Origin: Actinoplanes cyaneus
Lineage (GTDB): Bacteria; Actinomycetota; Actinomycetes; Mycobacteriales; Micromonosporaceae
DNA: 51,444 bases
Assembly: GCF_016862095.1 (NCBI RefSeq)
Contig: NZ_BOMH01000081.1
Span: forward strand, 1-51,444
Direction: 5' to 3'
In this document: positions 34,843-42,469 of the stretch, piece by piece
How positions within the stretch are numbered: the stretch's first letter is position 1
Layout: every line of letters starts with the position of its first letter
Position numbers and translations under genes: made by a program
Notes under the pieces: generated by a model
Database searches by the model: none
Told to the model about the DNA's origin: nothing
The model's input: the letters and a program-made list of their open reading frames with translations, nothing else

Positions 34843-35664
34843 ATGACCGATCTACATGTGATGTTCGCGATCGACGACCGGTACGCGGGAGGGGCGGCCG
34901 TCGTCGCCCACTCGATCCGGCAAGGGCTCCGGGACCGGGGTACGCCGGTGGTGTTCCACGTCGTCGACTGCGATCTGAGCCCGGACCGCCGCGCCGAGGT
35001 GCAGGAGCGTCTGGGCCGGGCCGGGGACGTGGAGTTCTACCAGATCCCGGACCGGCTGTCGTTGCGCATCCCGAGCATGTGGCTGTCCGACGCGGCGCTC
35101 GCCCGGCTGCACATCAGCAGCGTCATCCCGGCGAGCGTGCCGCGCGTGCTGTACCTGGACGCGGACGTCCTGGTGCTCGAGGACCTGACCGAGTTGTACG
35201 GCCAGGATCTGCGTGGCAGCGCACTCGGCGCGGTGCTCAACGGGTTCGCGCCGGACCGGTCGCTCCAGATCACCGCGGAGGGCGCCCGGCAGGTACAGAC
35301 CGGCGCCGTGCCGCCCGGTCACTTCAACTCGGGTGTCCTGCTCATCGACATGAACCGGTGGCGCGACGAGGGCATCACCGAGCGGGCGGTGGAGATGCAC
35401 CGCAAGTACGGGTCCGACACCACGCACTTCGATCAGGACATCCTCAACCACATCTTCGCCGGTCGCTGGACCCCGATGGCGGAGAAGTGGAACAAGCTCA
35501 TCGAGCACCCGGTGCACGGCAAGTTCGGTGCCGGACGGCTGGACCAGCTGACCCGGCGCGAGGGCATCATCCACTACATCGGCGCGGTGAAGCCGTGGCA
35601 CGACGAGTTCCCGGACAACGCGCTGCGCCGCCTGTACCGGGAGTACGCCTCCGTGCCGGCCTGA
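34843..35664 (+). CDS. Family 8 glycosyltransferase
   Basis: 273 residues from ATG 34843 with GGAAGGCGAG upstream. GT8 features: MFAIDDRYAGGAAVVAHSI at the start, the metal-binding LYLDADVLV with D106 and D108, HFNSGVLLIDMNRW, FDQDILNHIFAG, and IIHYIGAVKPWHDEF near the end. The family (LgtC-like, retaining) transfers Gal or Glc from UDP-sugars. A GalE is encoded in the same cluster, so galactosyl transfer is a reasonable guess. Its own promoter region carries the TTGCCA boxes; a bidirectional terminator follows. Confidence 0.88.
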   Translation: MTDLHVMFAIDDRYAGGAAVVAHSIRQGLRDRGTPVVFHVVDCDLSPDRRAEVQERLGRAGDVEFYQIPDRLSLRIPSMWLSDAALARLHISSVIPASVPRVLYLDADVLVLEDLTELYGQDLRGSALGAVLNGFAPDRSLQITAEGARQVQTGAVPPGHFNSGVLLIDMNRWRDEGITERAVEMHRKYGSDTTHFDQDILNHIFAGRWTPMAEKWNKLIEHPVHGKFGAGRLDQLTRREGIIHYIGAVKPWHDEFPDNALRRLYREYASVPA

Positions 35665-35682
35665 CGCACGGGTGACACGACG

Positions 35683-35723
35683 ACAGCGGTGGGTGCGGGC
35701 ATCGGGCCCGCACCCACCGCTGT
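35683..35723. terminator. Long bidirectional hairpin terminator
   Basis: ACAGCGGTGGGTGCGGGC (35683-35700) pairs perfectly over 18 bp with GCCCGCACCCACCGCTGT (35706-35723), loop of 5. It lies between the convergent GT8 and TauD-like genes. Confidence 0.9.
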
Positions 35724-35739
35724 GTCCGGCCCGGCCGGG

Positions 35740-36642
35740 TCAGTCCGTGGGGCCGTCGTACGAGGTCATGTCGCCGCGGACCACCGTGGCCGGCCGGCCG
35801 TCGATGCCCACCGGCACCTGCCCCGCCACGGTCACCCGCTCGCACCGCCGGTGCTCGGTGCCGTAGTCGTAGATCGCGTAGTGCTGGGTGGCCCGGTTGT
35901 CCCAGATCACCAGGTCACCGACGCGCCAGCGCCAGCGCACCGTGTGTTCCGGCCGGGTGGCGTGCTCCTGCAACGCCCGCAGGATGTCGCGGGACGCCTG
36001 CGGGCTGACCCCGGCGATGCGCTTGGCGAAGCCGCCCAGCAGCAGCGACCGTTCGCCGGTCACCGGGTGCACGTGCACCGCCGGGTGCTCGGTCTCGAAC
36101 ACCTTGGCGACGTAGTCCAGCTTGTTGTGCACGACGGTGGCGTCGGTGTAGTCGGAGTCGTTGCTGTGCACCACGCGCAGCCGGTCGGCGAGATCGCGCA
36201 GCTCCGGGGGCAGGCTCTGGTACGCCGCCGGCATGCTGGCCCACATGGTGTCGCCGCCGACCGGCGGGATGACCACCGCGTGCAGCATGGCCAGGGCCGG
36301 CGGACGGTCCACGAAGGTCAGGTCGGTGTGCCAATGGTTGGCCCGGGTGCCCTGCGACGAGTCGATCTCCCGCAGGAACGGCTTCTGCTTCGGCGGCGCG
36401 AAGATCGGGTGCCCCGGTGACAGCTCGCCGAAGCGCTGGGCGAAGCGCACCTGGCGCTCGTAGTCGAGGTGCTGATCGCGCAGGAACACCACCTTGTGCT
36501 CGAGCAGCGCCGTGTGGACCTGATCGATGACGTCGGCGTCCAGCTGGTCGCCCGCGTCGACGCCGGTGATCTCGGCCCCGATGGCGCCGGCCAGCCGATG
36601 CACGCCGATCCTGGTCGCCGTCGAGGTGCTCGTGTCGCTCAT
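35740..36642 (-). CDS. TauD/TfdA-family Fe(II)/2-oxoglutarate dioxygenase
   Basis: 300 residues from ATG 36642 with GGAGGGAGA upstream. The iron-binding HTD (H105, D107) in ANHWHTDLTF is followed by the distal His in VGDLVIWDNRATQHYA and the 2-oxoglutarate-binding Arg in HRRCERVTV. The family hydroxylates or desaturates unactivated carbons. The enzyme follows the SDR by 31 bp on the same strand, so a hydroxylation-then-oxidation pair acting on one building block is a sensible inference. Substrate unknown. Confidence 0.9.
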   Translation of the reverse strand: MSDTSTSTATRIGVHRLAGAIGAEITGVDAGDQLDADVIDQVHTALLEHKVVFLRDQHLDYERQVRFAQRFGELSPGHPIFAPPKQKPFLREIDSSQGTRANHWHTDLTFVDRPPALAMLHAVVIPPVGGDTMWASMPAAYQSLPPELRDLADRLRVVHSNDSDYTDATVVHNKLDYVAKVFETEHPAVHVHPVTGERSLLLGGFAKRIAGVSPQASRDILRALQEHATRPEHTVRWRWRVGDLVIWDNRATQHYAIYDYGTEHRRCERVTVAGQVPVGIDGRPATVVRGDMTSYDGPTD

Positions 36643-36673
36643 TCGGTCTCCCTCCGGTGGGCCGATCGCGGCG

Positions 36674-37414
36674 CTACCACGGCACCGGCCCCTCATCGTT
36701 GAAGAAGCCACCGGTCGGTCCGTCCGCCGGCAGCGTGGCGAGCTCGACGATGGCCCGGGCGCCGTCGTGGACGCTGCGGATGCCCTGGTGCTGGTTCATG
36801 TCCGTGGCGGTGTAGCCGGGCGTCGCCGAGTTGATCTTCAAGTGCGCCAGTTCCGGATCCAGCCGGAAGGCGCGGGCGTACTGGATCGTGAGCATGTTGA
36901 GCGCCGCCTTCGACGCGGTGTAGGCCATCCGTACGGCCGCGTTCCCGGGCAGGCTCTCGCCCGCGGCGGTGAGGGTCAGCGAGGCGGTCGTGCTCGACAC
37001 GTTGACGATCCGCGGGGCGGCGGAGCGGGCCAGCAGCGGCAGCACCGCATGCGTGACGGTGACCACGCCGTACACGTTGACCTCGAAGATGTCCCGCAAC
37101 GGCGCCGCGGTGGTCTCCACGGCGGTGGCCGGGCGGAACGCGCCGGCGTTGTTCACCAGCACGTCCAGCCGGCCCCAGCGGTCGCGGATCCGGGCGGCCA
37201 CCGCGGCGACGCCGGCCTCGTCGGTCACGTCCAGCGGGATGGCGGTCACCGATCCGCCCTCGGCGGCGAGCTCCGCGGCGACCGCCGCACCTCGCTCGGC
37301 GTCCCGCGCGCCGAGCAGCACGGCGATGCCCTTGCCGGCCAGCTGGCGCGCGGTCTCCCGGCCCAGTCCCCGATTGGCTCCCGTCACCAGGGCGACCAGT
37401 TCGCTGTCGACCAC
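36674..37414 (-). CDS. Short-chain dehydrogenase/reductase
   Basis: 246 residues. Classical SDR: TGANRGLG at residues 11-18, NNAG near 88, a Ser in VNVSSTTAS, and the catalytic YTASK near 165. The C-terminus (GPTGGFFNDEGPVPW) resembles carbonyl-reductase-type SDRs. GTG 37414 is preceded by GAGAGGGG. First gene of the SDR-TauD operon, whose upstream region carries four TTGCCA-type half-sites. NADPH preference is not certain from the sequence. Confidence 0.88.
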   Translation of the reverse strand: MVDSELVALVTGANRGLGRETARQLAGKGIAVLLGARDAERGAAVAAELAAEGGSVTAIPLDVTDEAGVAAVAARIRDRWGRLDVLVNNAGAFRPATAVETTAAPLRDIFEVNVYGVVTVTHAVLPLLARSAAPRIVNVSSTTASLTLTAAGESLPGNAAVRMAYTASKAALNMLTIQYARAFRLDPELAHLKINSATPGYTATDMNQHQGIRSVHDGARAIVELATLPADGPTGGFFNDEGPVPW

Positions 37415-37460
37415 CTCGGTACCCCTCTCCGGTTGGCTCTCCCGCCACCCTCACACACCA

Positions 37461-37497
37461 TTGCCAACATTGCCAGCCGTGCTGCCAAAGTTGGCAA
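37461..37497. promoter_or_regulatory. TTGCCA box array upstream of SDR-TauD
   Basis: TTGCCA at 37461 and 37470, TGCCA at 37483 and TTGGCAA at 37491. TGCCAAAGTTGGCA (37483-37496) is the same N4 palindrome as at 19440 and 25204. The boxes sit 47-83 bp from the SDR start. Confidence 0.8.
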
Positions 37498-37513
37498 CAC
37501 GGCTGGCCGTGGG

Positions 37514-38311
37514 TCAGCGGCGGAACTCCTCGAAGTGCTCCTCGTCGAACAGGTGCGGCCACTGCTGCCCGCCGATGCCCAGCTCGCGGCCGCGGCTCAA
37601 CATGTGCCGCCAGTACGGCTTCACCGGCGGCCAGCGGGTGCCGGTCTGGCAGTAGGACGCGTCGACGAAATACCGGTCCTTGCCGATGCCCTCCGGGCGG
37701 GCGCGGCGGGCGTGGAAGACCGCCGAGTGCGCCAGCACCGTGGACCCCGGCGGCAGGTCGTCGAGCACCTGCTCGCCGTCGATGGACTCGGTGCCGAGAT
37801 GCGCGTTGGCGTCCTTGGCGGCCACCCGGTGGTGCGAGCCCGGCAGCACCACCAGCGAGGACGTCTCCGGGTCGAGCCCGTCGAGGTAGTGCAGGGCGTG
37901 CACCATCGCGTACGTCCGGTCGCGCTGCGGCCGCTGCTCGTAGTCGTGGTGCCAGGGCTTGCCGGGCAGCGTGGGTGCCTGCCGGTCGCTGTGCAGGTGG
38001 TGGAAGACGAACGACGGGCCGAGCACGTCGGTCAGCACGCCCATCAGCGGCGGGTACGCGATGAGGTCGGCGTGGGCCGGCATCTCCAGCTCCATCACCG
38101 GCGGCAGGCCGTTGGCCTCGGGATCGACAGCAGAGGCGATCGACCTGTCGCGCAGCCCGTCGTCGACCCAGCGGTCGACCTCCCGCTTGAGCCGGGACAC
38201 CAGGGCCTCGTCGAGGAAGCCCGGCAGCACGACGTACCCGTCGCGGGCGAACTGCTCGATCTGCGCCGCGTCCAGGACGGACGTGGCTTTGACGGAAGAG
38301 GTGGACGACAT
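37514..38311 (-). CDS. PhyH-family Fe(II)/2-oxoglutarate dioxygenase
   Basis: 265 residues from ATG 38311 with GGAG upstream. YVVLPGFLDEALVSRL is the usual PhyH start. The iron site is H121-x-D123 in PWHHDYEQ and H200 in AHSAVFHARRARPEG, whose Arg would bind 2-oxoglutarate. SSLVVLPGSHH is also characteristic. The family hydroxylates amino acids and polyketides in many antibiotic pathways. It is the last gene of the long PKS-NRPS operon (47369 down to 37514). Confidence 0.88.
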   Translation of the reverse strand: MSSTSSVKATSVLDAAQIEQFARDGYVVLPGFLDEALVSRLKREVDRWVDDGLRDRSIASAVDPEANGLPPVMELEMPAHADLIAYPPLMGVLTDVLGPSFVFHHLHSDRQAPTLPGKPWHHDYEQRPQRDRTYAMVHALHYLDGLDPETSSLVVLPGSHHRVAAKDANAHLGTESIDGEQVLDDLPPGSTVLAHSAVFHARRARPEGIGKDRYFVDASYCQTGTRWPPVKPYWRHMLSRGRELGIGGQQWPHLFDEEHFEEFRR

Positions 38312-38339
38312 GAGAACTCCACTTCGGATCGGAGGATGG

Positions 38340-39383
38340 TCAGGCCGGGCCGACGGTGTGCACCCGGTCGGCGGCCAGATCGGACACCGGCACGAACCGG
38401 TATCCGCGTGCCAGCAGGCCCTCGATGATCGCGGGCAGGGCGGCGACGGTCTGCTGCCGATCACCGCCGCCGTCGTGCAGCAGGATCACCGAGCCCGGCC
38501 GGGCCTGGTCGAGGATGCGGCGGGCGATGACGTCCGCGCCGGGCATCGCCCAGTCGGCGGCCTCGGCGTCCCACAACACCGTCGTCGGCTCCAGCTCGCC
38601 GAGCCAGCCGAGCACCTCGGGGGTCCGCGAGCCGTACGGCGGCCGGAACACCGTCGGCAGGCCGGTCCCGGCGGCCCGGGCGACGGCCTCCCCGGCCCGC
38701 AGCACCTGAGCGGCCAGCTGGGCTCGGCTCAACTCCTGCAGGAACGGGTGCGAGAACGTGTGGTTGCCGAGCTGGTGCCCCTGCTCGCGCATGCGGACCA
38801 ACTCGTCGGGGAAGGCGCCGGCGTGCTGGCCGACGCAGAAGAACGTGGCCGGCACCCGGTAACGCTCCAGGACGTCGAGGACCCGGCCGGTGTACGGCGG
38901 TTGCGGGCCGTCGTCGAAGGTCAGCGCGACCCGGGGCGCCTCCCGGTCGCCGTGGCTCAGACAGCGCCCGGCAGCGGTCAGCGCCTCCAGGGCCGGTTCG
39001 CTGCCGGCGATGCACGCCGCCAGCTCGTCCTCCCGGCCGGTCTGGGTGCCGCGGTGACGCTCCAGCAGCCGTACCGCGGACGGATCACGCTGGGCCGCCC
39101 GGGCGATGTCGAGCGCCGGCGCCGAGCCGAGGTCGGGCCGGGCCGGCAGCAGGGGCGGGTCGGCGCGGTACACGGTGACCCCGGCCGCCATCAACTGGCC
39201 GTCGAGGATGCCGTTGGTGCTGTCCACCACCGCGGCCACCCGGTCGTCGCGGCGCACGTGCGCGACCAGGTCGGCGATCCGCGCCGGCCCGAAGGACGCC
39301 GCCGGTGCGCAGCGCTGCCCCTGGTCGTCGATGATCTCGAGCTGGTATCCGTCCGGACCCCAGCCGATTCCGGCGTACCGCAT
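38340..39383 (-). CDS. NodB-type polysaccharide deacetylase with N-terminal RNase-H-like domain
   Basis: 347 residues. The C-terminal NodB domain (about 150-345) has TFDDGP (D157, D158), the zinc-binding HTFSHP (H208, H212), RPPYGS near 247 and LLHDGGG near 307, so it should be an active metal-dependent N-deacetylase. The N-terminal about 120 residues (YAGIGWGPDGYQLEIIDDQG; VVDSTNGILDGQLMAAGVTV; YRADP; APALDIARAA) follow the order of an IS110-type DEDD domain, with G7 replacing the first catalytic Asp. This fusion is unusual. Target probably an N-acetyl sugar on the product. Confidence 0.82.
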   Translation of the reverse strand: MRYAGIGWGPDGYQLEIIDDQGQRCAPAASFGPARIADLVAHVRRDDRVAAVVDSTNGILDGQLMAAGVTVYRADPPLLPARPDLGSAPALDIARAAQRDPSAVRLLERHRGTQTGREDELAACIAGSEPALEALTAAGRCLSHGDREAPRVALTFDDGPQPPYTGRVLDVLERYRVPATFFCVGQHAGAFPDELVRMREQGHQLGNHTFSHPFLQELSRAQLAAQVLRAGEAVARAAGTGLPTVFRPPYGSRTPEVLGWLGELEPTTVLWDAEAADWAMPGADVIARRILDQARPGSVILLHDGGGDRQQTVAALPAIIEGLLARGYRFVPVSDLAADRVHTVGPA

Positions 39384-39412
39384 GAGCTCTCCTTCGCAGT
39401 CGTGGGTCGGTC

Positions 39413-40693
39413 TCAGGCGGCTGCCAGCAGGCCTTGCAGCACCAGGGCGACGCCCTCGTCGTCGATGATCAGCGGAGGTACGGCCAGCACGGCCGAGCCC
39501 TGCCGGCGCAGCAGCAGGCCACCGTGCCGGGCCCGGTCGACCACCGCCGTCGCGGCCTCCGGGGTGGACATCTCCAGCACGACGATCAGTCCCAGCCGGC
39601 GGACGTCGATCACTTCCCCGGTGCCGGTCAGCGGCGCCAGCGCCTCGACCATGACGGCGCCCAGGTGCTCGGCCCGCTCGGCGAGGTGCTCCTTCTCTAC
39701 CACGTCCAGGGTGGCCAGGGCCGCCGCGCAGGCCACCGCGTGCCCGCTGGTGGTGTGCCCGTAGCGCAGCCCGCCGATCACCGGGTCGGCGGCGAAGCCG
39801 TCGTGGACCGCGTCCGTCGCGGTCACCGCGGCCAGCGCCGAGTAGCCACCGGTCAGCCCCTTGCTGGCCACCACGATGTCCGGGGTCACCCCCGCGCGGC
39901 GGACCGCGTACATGTCACCGCACCGGCCGTACGCGGTGAACACCTCGTCCACCACGAGCAGCGCGCCGGCGTCGTCGCACAGGCGCCGCAGGCCCGGCAG
40001 GAAACCCGGCGGCAGCACCACACCACCACCGACGTTGAGGAACGGCTCGACCACCACCGCGGCGACCGGCTCGTCCGGATCCGCCGCCAGCGCGCCGGCG
40101 AACGCCTCGAGCAGGACCGGCAACGCCTCCGGACGGCGCAGCTCGTGCGCCGGCAGGGGCAGCTCGACCTGGGTGACCGGCAGCGGAGCCCGCAACGGAT
40201 GCCGGCTGCGCGGCAGGCTGGACAGGCTCCGGCTCAGCACCGTGGCGCCCTGGTAGCCGCGGGCGAACGAGACGATCCGCCGGCGCGGGTCGCCGGTGTG
40301 CTCACCGTGCGCGACCGCCATCAGGATCGCGGCGTCGAACCCCTCCGAGCCGCTGTTGACGAACAACGTGCGGTTCAGCGGTCCCGGCAGGTACGACGCG
40401 AGCCGTTCGGCGAGAGCGCCGGCCAGCTCGTGACTGCTGATCGACAGGTCGACGTGCTGCAGGCGGGCGGCCTGCTCGGTGAGCTGGCGGACCACGTCCG
40501 GGTGGGCGTAGCCGCAGGTGGAGTTGAGCGCGGAGGCGTCGATGAACTCCCGGCCGTCGACGTCGGTGATCCGGTAGCCCTGCCCGTGCGAGTACATCGG
40601 GCCGGCCCGGTCGGCGCCCACCGGCGACCAGGTGTGCCAGACGTGCCGGCGGTCGCGTTCCCGCGCCCGGGTGATGCGATCGGTGCTGGTCAT
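39413..40693 (-). CDS. Class III aminotransferase (PLP-dependent)
   Basis: 426 residues from ATG 40693 with AGGAG eight bases upstream. Fold type I features: LFVNSGSEGFDAAILMA, ARGYQGATVLSRSL, VVEPFLNVGGGV, the PLP-ring LLVVDEVFTAYGRCG, and the Schiff-base Lys in VVASKGLTGGYSALAA. Omega-transaminases of this family aminate aldehydes or ketones, including carrier-bound beta-keto intermediates. The PKS here has no ketoreductase, so amination of a beta-ketone or aldehyde is an attractive but unproven role. The start lies 1 bp after the hydrolase stop. Confidence 0.9.
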   Translation of the reverse strand: MTSTDRITRARERDRRHVWHTWSPVGADRAGPMYSHGQGYRITDVDGREFIDASALNSTCGYAHPDVVRQLTEQAARLQHVDLSISSHELAGALAERLASYLPGPLNRTLFVNSGSEGFDAAILMAVAHGEHTGDPRRRIVSFARGYQGATVLSRSLSSLPRSRHPLRAPLPVTQVELPLPAHELRRPEALPVLLEAFAGALAADPDEPVAAVVVEPFLNVGGGVVLPPGFLPGLRRLCDDAGALLVVDEVFTAYGRCGDMYAVRRAGVTPDIVVASKGLTGGYSALAAVTATDAVHDGFAADPVIGGLRYGHTTSGHAVACAAALATLDVVEKEHLAERAEHLGAVMVEALAPLTGTGEVIDVRRLGLIVVLEMSTPEAATAVVDRARHGGLLLRRQGSAVLAVPPLIIDDEGVALVLQGLLAAA

Positions 40694-40694
40694 G

Positions 40695-41747
40695 TCAGCT
40701 GCTCCTAGCGTGATGGTGATCTGCGGGGTGTGCTGCCGGGAGGGCCGGTGGCCGCCACCCGCTGCGGTCCAGCAGGCGGCGCAACCAGTCGGCTCGCGCC
40801 CGCTTCGCGGTGCGTGACACCACCGCGTCCGGCACCCATTCGTCGAAGCTGTGGAACGCCCCGGACCACACATGCAGCTCCGCCTCGGCGCCGCAGCGCC
40901 ACAGTCGTTCGGCATAGCGCACCGCGTCGTCGCGCAGCGCCTCCACCGAGCCGACGTCGAGGAAGGCCGGGGGCAGCCCGGTCAGGTCGGTGGCGCGGGC
41001 CGGGGCGGCACCGGCGGGCACCTCCGCGGTGCCGCGGCGAGCGCCGAGCAGCGCGGTCCAGCCGGCCCGGTTCGACGCGCCGTCCCACAGCCCGGCCCGG
41101 TCCAGCTGCACCGAGGAGGGGGTGTCGCACCGGTCGTCGAGCATCGGGCACTGCAGCATCTGGCCGAGCAGCGCCGGCCCGCCGCGGTCCCGGGCCAGCA
41201 ACGCCAGCGCCGCCGCCAGGCAACCGCCGGCGCTGTTGCCGCTCACCACGATGCGCTCCGGATCGAGGTGGTGCTCACCGGCATGCTCGGCGAGCCACAC
41301 CAGACCGGCGTAGCAGTCCTCGACAGGCGCCGGATGCGGGTGCTCCGGGGCCAGGCGGTACTCGACCGCGACCACGGCCAGGCCGAGCTCCTCGGCCCGG
41401 TCCAGTTCGTCGGCCAGCTCCACGGTGCGGGTGCCGCCGGCCACCATGCCGCCGCCGTGCGTGTTGTAGATGACCGGGTACGGCCCCGGCGCGGCGCTCG
41501 GCCGGCAGATCAGCAGGGTGATCTCCGGAGCACCGGCCGGGCCGGGTACCACCAGCTCGTCGACGGTGAACGCGCCGCTGCGGCGGATGTCCTCGTCGGA
41601 CAGGCTGCCGGCCCGGGTGCGGGCCCGCCGGTCCGCGACGAGCTCCGGGGTCAGCGGTCCCGGCAGCATCGCCAGGATGTCCCGCAGCGGAGCCGCCAGC
41701 TCGTGGTCGACCGGCGGCGGCGGCCCGACCGGCGGCGTGCCGGTCAC
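40695..41747 (-). CDS. Alpha/beta hydrolase, HSL-type esterase
   Basis: 350 residues from GTG 41747, which overlaps the thioesterase stop (GTGA). The oxyanion HGGG at residues 97-100, nucleophile GNSAGG with S172, Asp in FLDVGSVEALRDDA and His in WSGAFHSFDEW make a full hormone-sensitive-lipase catalytic set. Such enzymes release, lactonise or deacylate natural-product intermediates, or remove a protecting acyl group. Translational coupling to the type II thioesterase suggests work on the same carrier-bound or freshly released chain. Confidence 0.88.
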   Translation of the reverse strand: MTGTPPVGPPPPVDHELAAPLRDILAMLPGPLTPELVADRRARTRAGSLSDEDIRRSGAFTVDELVVPGPAGAPEITLLICRPSAAPGPYPVIYNTHGGGMVAGGTRTVELADELDRAEELGLAVVAVEYRLAPEHPHPAPVEDCYAGLVWLAEHAGEHHLDPERIVVSGNSAGGCLAAALALLARDRGGPALLGQMLQCPMLDDRCDTPSSVQLDRAGLWDGASNRAGWTALLGARRGTAEVPAGAAPARATDLTGLPPAFLDVGSVEALRDDAVRYAERLWRCGAEAELHVWSGAFHSFDEWVPDAVVSRTAKRARADWLRRLLDRSGWRPPALPAAHPADHHHARSS

Positions 41748-42469
41748 CGCACACCCGCCAGGAGGTCGTGCAGCAGCTCGTACGGCGGCCGTTCCACCAG
41801 GTAGAAGTGGTGGCCGGGGACGACATGCTCCCGGAAGCCGGCCTCGGTGAGCTCCGGCCACGGCCGGCGGTCGGCGTCGGTGTCGGCGTCGCCGACGATC
41901 GCGGTGACCGGGCACGGCAGCACCGGTGCCCGGCGGTGCCGGTAGGCGTGGAACATCGCGCCGTCGCTGCGCACGTACGGCAGGACCAGCTCCTGGAAGA
42001 ACGGGTCGTCCAGCGCGGCGGCGTCGGTCCCGCCCAGAGCGGCCAGCCGCAGGGCGGTGTCCTCGTCGTCGGCGTCGTCCGGGGCGGGCGGCGGCAGCGG
42101 GGCGTTCCGGCTGCCGGACACCACCAGGTGCGCCGGGGTGACACCGTGCTCCAGCAGCGCCCGGGCCGCCTCCAGCGCCACCACCGCGCCCAGGCTGTGC
42201 CCGAAGAGGGTGAGCGGCAGCGGCGTCAGCTCCGCTGCCGCGGCGGCCACGTCGGCACCGAGCCGGACGATGTCGTCCGGCGACGGCTCGTCGATCCGTT
42301 CGCCCCGGCCGGGGTAGCGGACCGCCAGCACCTCGGTGTCCGGCAGATGCCGGCCCCAGTCCCGGAAGAACGACGCGGAACCGCCGGCGTGCGGGAAGCA
42401 GATCAGTCGCCGGTGGGCGTCGGGGCAGTCCACCGGGCGCGCGAAGACGGTGTGCGGGTCAGCGGTCAC
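41744..42469 (-). CDS. Type II thioesterase
   Basis: 241 residues from GTG 42469, overlapping the A-T gene by 11 bp. ICFPHAGGSASFF at the start, GHSLG with S92, VGDADTD and the catalytic GHHFYL near 224 are standard for the free-standing thioesterases that clear misprimed carrier proteins in NRPS/PKS clusters. No thioesterase domain is fused to any synthase here, so this protein or the hydrolase next to it could also release the product. Confidence 0.93.
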   Translation of the reverse strand: MTADPHTVFARPVDCPDAHRRLICFPHAGGSASFFRDWGRHLPDTEVLAVRYPGRGERIDEPSPDDIVRLGADVAAAAAELTPLPLTLFGHSLGAVVALEAARALLEHGVTPAHLVVSGSRNAPLPPPAPDDADDEDTALRLAALGGTDAAALDDPFFQELVLPYVRSDGAMFHAYRHRRAPVLPCPVTAIVGDADTDADRRPWPELTEAGFREHVVPGHHFYLVERPPYELLHDLLAGVR

